Positions 1-59,934 of a stretch of 64,000 bases of DNA are shown piece by piece. The first letter of the stretch is position 1, and the number at the start of each line of letters is the position of its first letter. Under the pieces are notes generated by a model, which was not told the origin of the DNA, made no database searches, and saw only the letters and a list, made by a program, of their open reading frames with translations. Origin of the DNA: Hormiphora californensis. Lineage: Eukaryota; Ctenophora; Tentaculata; Cydippida; Pleurobrachiidae. A program made the translations under genes and the position numbers. The stretch spans positions 5,873,159-5,937,158 of the forward strand of contig CM035352.1 in the NCBI GenBank assembly GCA_020137815.1, given 5' to 3'.

Positions 1-47501
<47,501 letters not shown>

Positions 47502-47725
47502 TAACTATACAAGGGTGTCGAGGGTTTTATTTCATAGATGGGGCAGTGAATATGGAGCTAGAAAAAGGGGTAAGACATATAAACAAGGTACGTATCTTTT
47601 TATAAGAGTAAGAAAGCAGCAAAATAATTTCAGTGGAAAATAAATATACTGACTATCAAAGTCACACTTTTCAAACACACACTTTTCAAAACTCTCTAAG
47701 ATCGGTCAGCTATTGGGAGATGGTG

Positions 47726-48409
47726 TTAAAGATTATCTAGTCCAGCACCGAGATCACCCATATCTGGTAGACCACTACCACCCTCTCCATTCCTCTGCTT
47801 CATCTGGCTCTCATACATCGTCTTGTTGATCATCTGCTTCATATTATCATCACCAGTCTCGTACATTTGTTTCATGAGGGACATCATCCCAGCGTTGGGG
47901 TCAGCATCCTTATCTACCTTGGGTCCCTCGTCCACCTTATCGTCCTTGGAGGCCTTCAGGGAGCCCCAGTTGCCAGGACTACTCTTCACAAGGGTAATGG
48001 TAGCACCAGTCTTGGTGGTTTTAATTGAACTCTCCTCAACATTAATAGTGCCCTTTAGGTTGCCGATAGTTAGAGTATGGTTCTTTCCTGCGACACCACG
48101 AAGCATCACACTCACTGATCGACTATCGAATGTGGGCTCAACTTTCTCAATCTGCTGCCCGGCCTCTTTGATACCTGTGATATAGATTTTAACTGCCTTG
48201 TTCGTCTCATCCCACGCGTAGTTGTTAATTTTCTTGGTAGGCAATCCTTTAGCAGCTGCAACGACAGGTTTAGGCTTGTCGATGGTGGAAAGAATTCCGT
48301 TCTGTCGCTTTATCTCAGCTTCCAGAAGATCTCGGACGACCGGTCGTTTGCTCTGAGACAGGAGACCCTTCAGTTCATCGATGTTGCCTTTAATATCTGT
48401 GATGTCCAT
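47726..48409 (-). CDS. CACYBP: Calcyclin-binding protein / Siah-interacting protein, intronless
   Basis: The 227-residue length equals that of vertebrate CacyBP (228). The N-terminal helical hairpin (residues 1-45, DELKGLLSQSKRPVVRDLL) is the dimerisation/SIAH-binding region. A CS domain (about 60-145) begins KKINNYAWDETNKAVKIYIT and includes the LMLRGV-type strand and TLTIGNLKGTI. The C-terminal SGS-like part has NWGSLKASKDD and the conserved MKQMYETGDDNMKQMINK. The family links SIAH ubiquitin ligase to Skp1 and binds S100 proteins. The stop codon lies only 225 bp upstream of the proposed midasin start on the same strand, so the two genes are close head-to-tail neighbours. Confidence 0.9.
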   Translation of the reverse strand: MDITDIKGNIDELKGLLSQSKRPVVRDLLEAEIKRQNGILSTIDKPKPVVAAAKGLPTKKINNYAWDETNKAVKIYITGIKEAGQQIEKVEPTFDSRSVSVMLRGVAGKNHTLTIGNLKGTINVEESSIKTTKTGATITLVKSSPGNWGSLKASKDDKVDEGPKVDKDADPNAGMMSLMKQMYETGDDNMKQMINKTMYESQMKQRNGEGGSGLPDMGDLGAGLDNL

Positions 48410-48657
48410 GACTTACTACAAAAGTGGAACAGGTTATATTTTAATTACTTGTTATACAGTTGTTAGTTGTAGTCAAGAAAAACACAAGATTAATGAACTT
48501 TGATATTTGTAGAACAATAAGGTGGGTCAATTTTGGGTTTATTTGTCATAAAAAGTGGGAGAAATTGTTGAAAATAAATAGTTTAAAAAGATTTTCCGAT
48601 CCATGCTCTGATGGAAAGACTGATACTGTTATTGTCCCATACATTGTATTACACGAC

Positions 48658-49065
48658 CTAGAATTCTTGACTCTGGGAGCTGGACTTGGCACTCTTAGAA
48701 GCTGAAGATTTCTTGGGCAGGAGAACAGCCTGGATGTTGGGCAGAACACCTCCCTGAGCAATGGTTACTCCAGCAAGAAGCTTGTTTAGCTCCTCATCGT
48801 TTCGTACAGCTAACTGTAAGTGGCGAGGAATAATCCTAGACTTCTTGTTGTCACGGGCAGCGTTACCAGCCAATTCCAGGATTTCAGCAGCCAGGTACTC
48901 CATAACAGCGGCAAGGTAAACAGGGGCACCAGCTCCCACTCTCTCTGCGTAGTTTCCCTTCCTAAGGAGACGGTGAACACGACCGACAGGGAACTGAAGT
49001 CCAGCCCTTGAGGACCTTGACTTGGCCTTACCCTTGGCTTTAGCTCCTTTACCACGTCCAGACAT
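48658..49065 (-). CDS. H2AX: Histone H2A.X
   Basis: The 135-residue protein starts [18 protein letters not shown] and has the full H2A histone fold ([20 protein letters not shown], the docking segment, [20 protein letters not shown]). It ends SQEF, which is the SQ(E/D)-hydrophobic phosphorylation motif that defines H2A.X; ATM/ATR-type kinases phosphorylate this serine at double-strand breaks. The start is the ATG of the standard SGRGK N-terminus; the open frame extends further upstream but without family similarity. A ttcccag just before the start suggests a 5' UTR intron. Confidence 0.95.
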   Translation of the reverse strand: MSGRGKGAKAKGKAKSRSSRAGLQFPVGRVHRLLRKGNYAERVGAGAPVYLAAVMEYLAAEILELAGNAARDNKKSRIIPRHLQLAVRNDEELNKLLAGVTIAQGGVLPNIQAVLLPKKSSASKSAKSSSQSQEF

Positions 49066-49184
49066 GATTGCTATTCTGGGAAGATATATAATTAGCTTTT
49101 CGAACAGTACAAGTACAGGTGGAAGAGACAAATGTGATTTCAAATGAATATTAGAAACAATTTTATCCAGCATACCGCATGGAG

Positions 49185-49191
49185 TTTTATA
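49185..49191 (-). promoter_or_regulatory. TATA box of the H2A.X gene
   Basis: On the minus strand the sequence reads CTATAAAAC, about 120 bp upstream of the H2A.X start codon. That spacing leaves room for the inferred 5' UTR intron. No other core element was recognised with confidence. Confidence 0.6.
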
Positions 49192-49271
49192 GCCCCGAAA
49201 ATATATCTTGATTTTGCATTGTAGAATCTACAATGCTTTTCATTGAAACAAAAATGGTGTACGAACACATG

Positions 49272-49397
49272 GTAAAGTCCGTTTCAAGCGACTTGACCCG
49301 TAATTCTTGGAATTTGGCGCATTGCGCGTGTATTTACAAAGGGGAAATCCTGAATTTCCAGGAATCTCAGGTCAAGTCGTTTGAAACGCACTTTAAC
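49272..49397. mobile_element. Short fold-back MITE upstream of H2A.X
   Basis: 126 bp with inverted ends of about 28 bp (GTAAAGTCCGTTTCAAGCGA against GTTAAAGTGCGTTTCAAACG). It is about 80 bp upstream of the H2A.X TATA box. Confidence 0.7.
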
Positions 49398-49951
49398 AAA
49401 AGAAACTTAAGACACTCTCAATATTTATTTATTTATTTATTCAATCTAATTTGTATACATTGAATCACAATCAACATACACGCCCCTTCTTGCGGGCAAA
49501 ATCGGATATTCAATAAATTCAGACCTCCTGATAGAAATTAAGGCTATTTAGATAAAGATAGCAGTTATAAAATAGTTGATAATTAAAGTATAAAAGTATA
49601 AAAGTATAAAAGTTATTAATTAGATTAAGTTGAGTAATTGGATAATAAGGATAATATAGTAAGTAGACGATTAAATAATTAAGTGAGAATTAAGTGTAAT
49701 AAATTAAATAAAAACTGTGGTAAAAAGATTAAAAAGCATGATATGGCCGATGCAATGAGGGAATGAGAACAATTAATAAAGCTAACAGCCTCGAGATTAA
49801 CGGTTAATAGTAAACTAATAAAACTGTGATAATAATGATTTGACGGGAGATGGGTGGTGGGAAGGGTGATGAGAGGATAGATGATATCAATAGTAATTAA
49901 AGCTAACATTAAAGCATGATATTAATCTCGGTAGTTAAATAAAGGATAGGG
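49398..49951. other. AT-rich intergenic sequence
   Basis: Very AT-rich with short AAGTATAAAAGTAT repeats. It is probably the 3' tail of the RT fragment that follows. I see no gene. Confidence 0.6.
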
Positions 49952-51456
49952 CTACTGGGTTAGAAGATCATCTCCAAATGCTAGGCTATCATAGACTTCA
50001 CTGACTAACATTCTAAACTTGTGTTTGAGGTTTCTATCTCTAGTGAAGATCAAAGGTATGTGAAAATTGGCATTGCAGACCGAAAGGGGTAGACACTGGT
50101 CCCTAAGAGCTGTCACTGCACCAGCCGCCGTACACTGGAATAGTTTATGGTATGGAGAGTCCAACTGCTCACCACATTCCAAGCAGTAGGGTTCTTCATT
50201 CGCCTGGCCACGACCCTGGACGGAAAATGCAAAGTTCTGGAACCTTAAATTGTGTCCGTGTATGAAATCAAGGATCCTCGTTGAAGTTTCTCTGTTCATT
50301 GATCTTGTAACAAGTGGGCAAGCAGCAACGGCGCCCGTGTCCACATATTTTTCCAAGTCTTCAATCAATCCAGTTGTTTGCCCTCTTATAATGTCTGGAA
50401 GGGATGCTCGAACGTAGTCGTCCCATATCTTGGAGAAGTATGCATCCATATCTTCTTTGGAGTAGTGAAATCTTTCCGAATCATACGTCATGAGGTCGCA
50501 CTGCCTTAAAAAGGACCGTCTTCCTGTCTCCCTCCCAAGGTCTCCATCCTGTTCACAATCTGCCCACTCGAGGTACCTCTTGACATTCGTCGTGTGATGG
50601 TAGAAGTAGTGACTAGGCTCGGACTCAATTTGGTAGAGTTTAGCAGTCATCGTGTCCCCTGCTTTTAGTCCTTTAAGGATGAATTTCGTTGTTAGAATAT
50701 CCAGGGTCAGTTTCAGTGGAGGAACACCTGTTAGCATATCTGACAGTACGCCTGAGATGTGGAACTGGCTGCCGAGGATTTTCAGTTTTGCTCTTGCAAG
50801 AAGGTCCTTAAAATAGTCCAAGCGATGCTTCAGCCAGAGCGGCGCTGCATAAAGCAGTTTAGTAAGGACGACAGTTCTAAATAGAAGGGACAACGCAGAA
50901 CTGTTCATTCCTGCTGTTCTAGTGGTTGATCCGGAAAGCTTGTTCCAAGTAAACCAGCAGTTCTGAAGTGTGTAACTTGCATGTTTCTTGAAATTCAGCT
51001 CTGAATCCAGATACACACCTATAGTACCTTACTGGAGTCGGCATAGTTAATAACCTTGGATCCAAGTGTCATCCTTGGAAAGTCAACTGGTTCACTTCTT
51101 TTCGGGAGTATCACCAAGATTTCCGTTTTATCCCTTTCACAATTCACAACGAGTCTCCACCTTCTACACCATGCCTCCATGTAGTCCAGTACCGATTTCA
51201 TAGCCAAAGCACATTCCTGGTTACTTCCTGTAACCACAACTGTCCCATCGTCAGCAAATTTGAAGCTCTCACTACATCCTCGAGCCTGAGTTGGAAGATT
51301 TCTTGTCGTCAGCAGGTCTGCAACATACAAAATAAACAAGAGTGGGGACAAAACTCCCCCCTGTGGTAGTCCGATCATAGTGCATCTCCTAGTTCTTCCC
51401 ACTTTTCCATTAATCTTAAGCCTGACTGATCTGTTCGACAGCATGCAATGAAGCAT
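49952..51456 (-). pseudogene. 5'-truncated, frame-broken non-LTR reverse transcriptase fragment
   Basis: The upper part (51456-51019) carries GLPQGGVLSPLLFILYVADL and the FADDG catalytic motif of a Jockey/RTE-type reverse transcriptase. It stops, and the C-terminal part continues in another open frame (51016-49952, about 354 residues). That part has a terminal zinc knuckle (CLECGEQLDSPYHKLFQC), common in non-LTR ORF2 proteins. There is no endonuclease domain, so this is a dead 5' truncation. It is a different lineage from the LINE at 16-20 kb. Confidence 0.8.
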
Positions 51457-51916
51457 TAGACACTCTCAAAGGCAAAACGTTACCTTGATCCAGACTCAGA
51501 AGCTGATAGGACAAAAAGCTTGCGTGATTATTATTATTATTAAATCTGTTTACAATAACTTGACACTGTCAATATTGTCCTTGCGTGAGAGTGCCCCAAT
51601 ACAGACCACAAACAGTTAGAATATCAGAGAAATTTGTTTGATTGGTGTAATTTTGAGCGTGATATTTTAGCTATTATCTTTCATACAGACCACAGACTTT
51701 ATGACAGGTTGCAACACCGTTCTGTCGTGCGGCAGAGTTGGTACGCTATAACCTACAGCCACACACACACATGGTAACTGGTAACATAAAGGAAAAGTTG
51801 CAGTAATCTGTATCGGTAGCCGTCTGCAGCGAAGTGCGAACTTTTCAGCCCTTTTTTCGCACAACAGATCATGGCTCCATTCTCTGATGCAGTGGTGAAA
51901 CTAAATGTTTACAAGT

Positions 51917-52192
51917 TTACAAGTTTACAATTAAAGTTTTATTTATAAAGAAACAGGCCTTCCCTGAATGGGTCCACCTAAATAAAATTGACCCTCTGAC
52001 TGGAGGACGATCGTGAAATCCTGTCAAGTAATTGCCCAATGATGATTTGAACTGATTCAAGCTCACACATGAATTGACAGCAGCTGGTAGAGTGTTCCAT
52101 AAATGAGCTGCTCTTGGACCAAATGAGCAGTGAAATTGATTAGCTCGCTTCGTTTCTGCTCTATAGGGGTAAGGTGGTGGGACTATCCGCAT
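51917..52192 (-). pseudogene. 3' remnant of a CR1/Jockey-type ORF2
   Basis: A 91-residue frame contains FGPRAAHLWNTLPAAVNS followed by SLNQFKSSLGNYL, the usual C-terminal signature of CR1-like ORF2. Only this last piece is present, as expected for 5' truncation during integration. It is not part of the RT fragment at 50-51.5 kb, which ends differently. Confidence 0.7.
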
Positions 52193-52571
52193 ACCCAGTC
52201 TAGCGTGCTGTTGAAATACTAGGTTGGCAGAAAATGGTTGGCAGAAATGTAAATGTAATGTAAATTATCCCACTCAATAGTGAATATATACCCAGAAAAA
52301 TGGTGCCAACGCACTCTCTAGGATGTGTACACACATTTGTTGTGAGTCGTGAGAAAGGAGACGAATGACGATATTTGTCAGAAGACAGAAATGCGAAAAA
52401 ATCAAAATTTGGACTTGGCATACGTTGCGCGCATGAGTGATGAGGGGGCTGCAGCGCATTCCAAAATTTGGACCAAAAAAACTGACATGAGGAAATTCCT
52501 GACAAAAAATCTTTCGATTTTCAGCGCGCGGCTTTCCTTGAGAAAATTATTTTTGGCAGCGTATTTAACCA

Positions 52572-52795
52572 TAGGGATCCCTAATAAAGTTGTGACTTGT
52601 CACCAAACATGTGGTTCCCGTGGCGGCGCGGCTTCAAAATGCGCGATTGTAACTTGTCACCGCATGGTTTACGCCGCGCCGCAGCTACGCGCAGTGGGAA
52701 CCACGTGCGTTTTGGTACGCGCACACGCGGTGACAAGTCACAACCGCGCCTCCGCAAGACTACAGTGACAAGTCACAACTTTATTAGGGATCCCT
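52572..52795. mobile_element. MITE with GGGATCCCTAATAAAG termini
   Basis: 224 bp with inverted termini of about 30 bp (GGGATCCCTAATAAAGTTGT and GACTTGTCAC) and GC-rich, hairpin-prone middle sequence. No clear target duplication was seen. Confidence 0.72.
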
Positions 52796-52996
52796 GTTTT
52801 TGCCCGGTCACAATTCGCGCGTTACATTTACATGCATTTTTTTTAGTCACCCACTTTTGGCACCAACTACAGAACATGTAAACTCATTTTATAATTTTTA
52901 ACTTTTACCCCCCCAAAAAAATTTGGCACCAACTTTAACGTTTTTGGGGCCAGCGTTAAAATCTGGGTGTTTTGGGAGTGCTGACAAACGGTTTTT

Positions 52997-53054
52997 TAGG
53001 GTTAGGGCTAAGGTAGGGTTAGGGTTTGGGTTGGGGTTTGGGTTGGGGTTAGGC
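52997..53054. repeat. Interstitial telomere-like tract
   Basis: Degenerate TTAGGG, TTTGGG and TTGGGG units in tandem for about 60 bp, in the non-coding stretch before TTC17. Confidence 0.7.
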
Positions 53055-53056
53055 CT

Positions 53057-53459
53057 TGACATTCCCTACCAGATAAACTTTGAATCAGCCAAAACGGTTG
53101 AGTGGTTTGGCGGTTAGAGCCATTTTAGTGAATCAACTTTTTTGGCAGCGCGCACCTGTAAACAGGCCTCCAAACACCCAGATCGTAACGGCGCCCCGTT
53201 TTTGGCCATAACTCAGCTAGTTCTTGGCCAAATTGCTTCATCGTGGGCTCTTTGGAAAGGGGGTATCGAGCTCTTTCCACACAGCACAAGTTTTAGCAAA
53301 TTGCGGAGCTATGGCACGAAACGGCTTAAAACGTGCATTTTTTGCACCGATTTTTCGATATTCTCCCCTATTTAATTCTTGCTCAGATCTCTTTATTCAG
53401 GGTGTGTATTTCATAACTTGTAAAATCTAATTAACTCATTACTCGTTGTAGCGGTGCAA
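53057..53459. other. Spacer upstream of TTC17
   Basis: No ORF or repeat of note. It presumably contains the TTC17 promoter and 5' UTR; I recognise no TATA box. Confidence 0.5.
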
Positions 53460-54983
53460 ATGAGAGTTTGGTCATGTCTCCAGTTTCCCCAATCAATTAT
53501 CATCGTGTGCATGTTTACGTTCTTACCCAATCTCGATTCTGTATCCCACTGGGTTCGTAAAGATGGTGACATACTGCAAAATGTAAGTAATTTACCCAAA
53601 TTATCATCTTTATGTTGGATTCTAATTAAATGGGAGGGCATATTATATATTGCCAATTATGAATTCAGAATTGTCAAATATGTATGTAAATTCAGATTCA
53701 ATAATACTTTAATAGAATCCATAATTAGTTAGTAGATCTCGTTATTGTAAACCTTCATCAGGATCGCTCTCAATTTGATTTGAAGGACTACGGGAACATG
53801 CACAAGATAGTAGAACAGGAGAACCTGGTAAAATCTGCAGATGACATACTGTCTCACCTTGAATCTGTGAAGAAAAAGATATCAGATCATGCCCCCTTGG
53901 TAAGAGACATCAACATGCTCAGTCAATACCAAGAATTAATCATTAACAACCTAGTAAACAATTTCACCTAGTGCAGTGAGTATCTCTTTAATAAGTTATT
54001 ATCATCCCAGCTCAATATGGACGACTCAATTGGCGACAAGGACTGCCTAGAGTCTGGGCTATTATCGGATTTCGACTTTTCCATTTTACCTGCCATCGGT
54101 AAACTACATAACGGCTCTTCAGTATTTGAGCAGTATATGTGCGAGGCATCAGTACCAAAGAATGTTCCTGATTGTACCAAAACTCCCCAAACGTTTTCAA
54201 TGGGAGATTATCAACACATGAAAAGTAAGACACTTCATACACCTAATCAACATATTAGTTCTTTCCAATCCAAAGTTTTACTCAACAATCAATACATTTG
54301 TTGTACAACTTTGTCAAGTTGTTTTGTTCACTGTGTTTCTGTTCAGGTATCCCATTTATAAAGGAGACGATGGGGAAGCCTGTGTTTGCCCTTGTGTCGT
54401 ACATCCCTACGGACGATTTGGCACTTTACGGGCATTGCCTTCACAAACACATGCACCAGGTAAAATATAATACCCCCTAACTGTTTCGAGCAGGTATCAG
54501 AGTTGCAGTTACAGTTAGATAATCTACAGTAGATTGTTATGTTCTAACCCTAACGGGGGTTGGGGCGCGTGAAACACAGTCTAGCTAGGCAACCTGTAGA
54601 TACCAGGGAGCTTAAAGAGGGGTCCAAAATGTTTCACTTTTCAGAACCAAACGAATTGGCACGTCTATTTCGGAGCATCGTTCTACTGGCGACTAAGGGG
54701 TAACGATGTCGCTGCGGCTCAGTGCATAACAAGGAGTCTTTACTATGCTGGATCCGACGTGTAAGTAGCTTCTTGTGTTGTTCGCTGTTACATGTGCTTT
54801 TAGTGTCAATCCCACCCCTATAATCTAGAGAGAGAGACGAGAGAGAGAGAGCGCGATGAGCGAGAGAGAGAGGAGAAGACGAAGGGGAGAGAGCAGAGAA
54901 CATGAGAGAGAGCGAGAGAGCGATGAGCGAGAGAGAGAGAGAGAGATAGAGCTACTAGCAGAGCTATATAGCTTACTCTCTCC

Positions 54984-55078
<95 letters not shown>

Positions 55079-58000
55079 CATCTCAGAGAACTGAGGGATG
55101 GCCCCCTCGTCACCCTCGCTAATCTTCTCTCCAATGCTGGATTTGATGCTGACGCTGCTCTTGTTATGGAGCACAGCGCAGAGAGCCCTTACCTTCAGCA
55201 GCTAAAATTATGGAGCGCTGGAAATCTGTACACTGTACGTGATAGCATTATTTGGCTTAGCATTAATTAGTTTAATTAACTTAGCATTGATAAATTGACT
55301 TGATTAACTTATATTATCAGATGATAACTAGTTCTTATGTTGTGGCTGTAATAGAAAGAAGATATACGCCTCATAAACCCTTGACCACTACACATTCTCT
55401 GTTGTTACCACAATTTACTAAAAAGATATCACCCTACTTGCAGTTGGCAGAACAATACAAACTATCCCTGACGCTCTACAGTCGTGTAACTGCCTTGGGA
55501 CCCTTCCCCTTGGCAACAGAACGACTGAAAACTATGGATTGTTATAGTAGTGTTATACAACGAATGGAGAAACAAAACAACGTGTTGAGAGACACACTTA
55601 GAAAACTCCAAGTAAATACCCCACTGACAGAGATGTCAGGGCATTCTTTCTGTACAGACAAACTGACAAACTGAGCTTTGTCTTGAGTACTGACTACTAC
55701 CTGCTTTGTCCCTAATTTCACACCCCCCCCCCCCCCACAACAGATGCGCCATGAGTTGGAGACTGACTATATAGGTGTCCAAGAGGCACTGTTTAGTAAC
55801 ATGGACAACACCACCCTGCCTGACGATATAGTGGAACATATCAGAAACACCGAGGAAGCAGTCATTAGTGAGTCATTATGTAATGTTACAGTATCAGTGA
55901 GTCATTACATCATGTTACAGTATCAGTGAGTCATTACATAATGTTACAGTCAAACCTCGGTTAAATTCCGAGGTCTGGTGAATCGAGGTTTGTCTGTACA
56001 AGACAATGTATATATGACATCTGGTGATATGGATTGGATCAATAACACTCCCTCTCCATCTAGATACACACAATCTAGTAATAGAACAGCAAGAAATCCA
56101 AAACACCCTGGTACCTACCAAGTTCCAGTTTCCTGCCAGTGTTGAAAATGCAGAACGCACAGAGGATGACATCATGGAGAAGATGGTGGGAGATTTGGAA
56201 GAATTGCTGCAGTCTAAACTCAAGAAACAACTCAAGAAATCGGTAATAGTATAACACTGCATTGCGTAGTGCGTAGTCTAATTTAGTTGTAGTAATTTAG
56301 TAGTAATTTAGTACATAATATAATTCGGATATTAGTGACACTGTGTATACCGTTTTTTTGTTTTAACGATATTTATATTGTGGAAATGGGTAGAGGTTAT
56401 AACTTGTAACCTCTTGTAATGCAAGATAATCTCTATTTATAGGATACGAGCAAGAAGGATATATCCTGGATCAGGGAGACAAGAAAGAAGTTAGAGGAGT
56501 TAGTGAAACAGATAAAACAGCAGCTCTCAGACCCTGAGGAGGTACCTGTTATTTATGAAGATGAGACCGAAGAGGAGGACAGTAATCTGGCGGACAGAGG
56601 TAAGGGAGGAAGAGTTTTATATGTGGTGATTTAAATGATATGTTACAGTCAGGATGATACCAGTTAGTTTTGCCTAGCTAGACTCTGTTTTGCGCACCCC
56701 GCCCGCAAATGTAAAGGAGGGTTAGAACATAACAAATTTAGTTATATCTATCTCCCCCTCAGAAAGTGGTGACCCCGTGGTCGAGATGGGTGCAGTTGTA
56801 ATACCTCCTAGTACTGCTACCCGGGGGTTGGCCGCCCCCACCAGCCGACTAGATGGTCCCCAGGTGGAGGAGGAGGATGATGAGGAGGAGGAGGTGGTAG
56901 AGGAGTTTATCCTTACCACTGATGCCGAGGCCTTCCCACCTTCTGAATCGGCTGAAGAGGAAGAAAGACGGGAGAGAATGGAGAGGGTAATTAAACCAAA
57001 AAGCGAGAGTGAGACGAGACTGAGGGAGACGAGAGTAAGGGAGACGAGACTGAGGGAGACGAAAAAGATTGAGACGAGACTGATCAGTGAGGGAGACTTC
57101 GCTAGCAAATGTATTTGTTAACCAAGAAATTAACTTTTCAGGAAATTGATTGTGTAGAGAAAGGAACGTGTCGTCTTCCCACTGGTATCCACAACCAAGT
57201 AAAGAGGAAAGTTGGTGCCATCCTTAGCGAGCCGTTCGAGGTAAAATAAACTTCATTCATTAGGAAATTCAAATTCATCATAATAATATCATGATTGCTA
57301 ATGTTCTCCAGATTATAAAGAGCGATGATCGTGGTAGGCGGGGTATGTCAGCTTCAGAGATCGTAGAAATTGAAGCTCGCCGGTTGCTCCATTCCATCCG
57401 AACTCAGCCAGATAGACCCGCTTTGGATGATAGCTCATTATTGGCATTGATAGAGAAGAACGTGAACTCAACTGATCTCGATGGAGATCTGGAGAGAGCG
57501 AAATTGGAGGTACCTATGAAACACATTTATTAGAACCAAATACCAATTCAGTGTATGTTGAATGATTGGTTTATCTCCGCGATCACACTATTATCATATT
57601 CAAGTTGGTTGGATCGTTTATAATATTTGACCCTCACAACCAGGTACAAGGTGCCCCTGAGAGTGAGGTAGTGGACCCCATTGAGATCAAGTTTGGGGAG
57701 GATTCATGGGTCATTCGCATGTACAAGGTAACTTTCGTGGAAATCAGATCTCAATTATTTTCTCCCCCCCTCCTCTATCCCTCTCTCTCTCGCCACCAGG
57801 TGTCAGTCAGTAAGATGAGTGCTGTTAGACTGGAGCAGTGTCACAATTACGTCCCCATCTTCTCTCACCCCGATCCCTATATTCCAATCTCTCCCTCTAT
57901 CATCGGATATAACCGCCAGTAAGTTCTTCTTGTTTTTCTTGTTGTTGGAAGGTTGTAATAGTGATAGAGGCAATAGTTGTAATAGAGGTGTGTACTGCAA

Positions 58001-59934
58001 TAGGACCACTAAATCTACTTGGTAACGAAGTAACCCCCCATTGCCAGCGCGGGAAGGTTGCGACTCTTTAGAGGGGTCATTTCTTGGTAACGCAGTTCCC
58101 CCTACATTGCGGGCACGCTAAAACGTGCCTTACTATCGCAATGCCCTCGACAGAGGGGTAACTTCGTTACCAAGGTCATTTCGTAACTAATAAATCTACA
58201 CCCCTTATTAGACTGAGACAGTTGTTGAACCCTCATCCATCTACCCATTACGCCCTGTCACCAGACTGCACACGGTACATGCGGCTGGAGAACTGTGTTC
58301 GTTGCTACGATGATGTCCCAGGTAAGGAGAGACAGATAGTTTTATGAAGGAGTAGATAGTTTTATGAAGGAGTAGATTGTGTGGTAGATGTATATCACTG
58401 GGCTAGTAAGGAGAGACAGATAGTTTTATGAAGGAGTAGATTGTGTGTTAGATGTATATCACTGGGCTAGTGAGTGTTTGTAGTGCACACATGTACACAT
58501 TAATCCATGAGGAACTAGAGATCGCTCTCCCGTCTGTCATATCTTACAGCTGCTACTGCACGTTGCAGTACCTATAATAATTCTGCAGAGAGATATACCC
58601 CCCTCCCAGTGTTTCACTCCCCTCATTCTGGTTGGTGACGCAGTCACCCTTACAACTCGTGCGCTACGCGCGCGAAAACGAAGCCCGCATAGCGGGCTGA
58701 GTTGTAGAGAGGTGATGGCGTCACCAATCATTCTGGTCACTTCACACCCATTATCACAGTTCACACATCACACCAACCCATTATCACAGTTCACACATCA
58801 CACCGACCCATCATCACAGTTCACAGTTCACACCGACCGATCATCACAGTTCACACTTCACACCGACCCTTTATCACAGTTCACAGTTCACACCGACCCA
58901 TTATCACAGTTCACACATCACACCAACCCATTATCACAGTTCACACATCACACCATCACCAGGTGTGAACCAAGAGGAGTATGATACACGGCACATCCTA
59001 GAAGATATAACCCGCTTTGAGCTATCCATGATATCGGGTTATGTGGAACTCCTTGGAGCTGCATTGGACTCCGCTATTCGCACGGTAATGATATTTGTTT
59101 AGCAGGCGGGTTCTCTAGTGTTATATTGGGTAGAGAGTCTCTACTAGAGAGTCACTACTAATTGTTATAGAACAGATGTTTAACGGTGCTACCCTGCCAC
59201 GATTAGTAAAATCTTAATGCGATGATAGTTTGACTCACTTTATTTATATTTATTAGTATCTCTAATCCCCCTACTAGGAGCCTGACAACTGGTTACTCTA
59301 CTACACAGCTGCACTCTACCACCGCTCCTTCACATTTGAACTGGGTCCAGCTATCCAGTGCTCTAGACGGGCTCTAGCTCTCGCCCCGATCATGGAGAGG
59401 ACAGGTCCTGTTCTCACCCTCTCCAACCTTCTCTTCCAGGCTAGGAACATCCCCTCTGCAACAACAGTCGCGTTGGAACTCCTTCAGACGGATCCTGGAC
59501 AGGTGAGTTTAACACAACCATGTTAGACAGTGCCTAATTAACACACCCACAGTTTAATTATGTGATCCAGGCCAGAAACATATAGATCGGATAGCTGTTT
59601 ATGAGCCGCCTGACAATAAGCCAGAAAGAGCTCTCTACATAGCATTCCAAAGCAATAACGAGTCTACTCACCCTCCAATTCCCTTGTTCTCCCTAGAGAT
59701 ATAATTACCTTGTTTCAGTTTCTCCATAGAGTCCAAGCATCAGCTCTACAGATTGCAATCGGGCGACCCGAGGGCCAGTTTATGTATGCCATGGAAGCGC
59801 GGCATTTGATTGAGGCATCACCCATAACGGATCACCTTATAACCTCTCTCTTCTGCTACTACAACATCCACAAGGAGTTCCAGGAGCCACCGCACAAGAA
59901 GAAAGGTATGATAAAATTAGCACTGGAATTTTGA
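53460..59934 (+). CDS. TTC17: Tetratricopeptide repeat protein 17, 19 exons
   Basis: Exons: 53460-53582, 53762-53899, 54011-54224, 54347-54459, 54645-54760, 55087-55234, 55444-55611, 55744-55867, 56064-56242, 56443-56599, 56763-56986, 57142-57240, 57312-57509, 57644-57727, 57800-57918, 58212-58321, 58963-59084, 59278-59502, 59719-59934. All are bounded by AG/GT and all phases agree (about 958 residues). The start has a signal-like segment and then VSHWVRKDGDILQN, matching the THWV-EDG start of TTC17. NQTNWHVYFGASFYWRLRGN and EPDNWLLYYTAALYHRS are the two TTC17-type TPR starts, one near each end. The middle is coiled-coil and acidic. In vertebrates TTC17 promotes actin polymerisation during ciliogenesis. 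The protein is shorter than human TTC17 (about 1140). The last exon may instead splice at 59905. Confidence 0.88.
54826..55080. repeat. (GA)n followed by (CT)n: inverted microsatellite pair
   Basis: Imperfect GA-rich (54826-54948) and then CT-rich (54975-55080) tracts face each other and could pair as a hairpin. The CT part serves as the pyrimidine tract of the acceptor for TTC17 exon 55087-55234. Confidence 0.9.
55947..55998. repeat. CAGTCAAACCTCGGTTAA-type short palindrome
   Basis: A 50-bp hairpin in a TTC17 intron with pogo/Tigger-like terminal sequence and its inverse (AATCGAGGTTTGTCTGTA). Probably a solo or fused end of a Tc1/pogo-type MITE. Confidence 0.45.
58020..58195. repeat. Inverted repeat with TTGGTAACGAAGT ends in a TTC17 intron
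   Basis: GGTAACGAAGTAACCCC at the left and GGGGTAACTTCGTTACC at the right, with a central GGGCACG...CGTGCC hairpin. It shares its core with hairpins at 2.2 and 9.3 kb. Confidence 0.7.
58628..58728. repeat. Nested hairpin TTGGTGACGC / GCGTCACCAA
   Basis: The outer stem GTTGGTGACGC pairs with GCGTCACCAAT; the inner ACAACTC pairs with GAGTTGT; the tips are GC-rich (GCTACGCGCGCG, GCCCGCATAGCGGGC). It has the same build as the hairpins in the GPCR intron. Confidence 0.7.
58710..58955. repeat. 30-bp minisatellite before a TTC17 acceptor
   Basis: About eight units of CACACCAACCCATTATCACA plus GTTCACACAT fill the end of the intron before exon 58963-59084. Confidence 0.88.
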
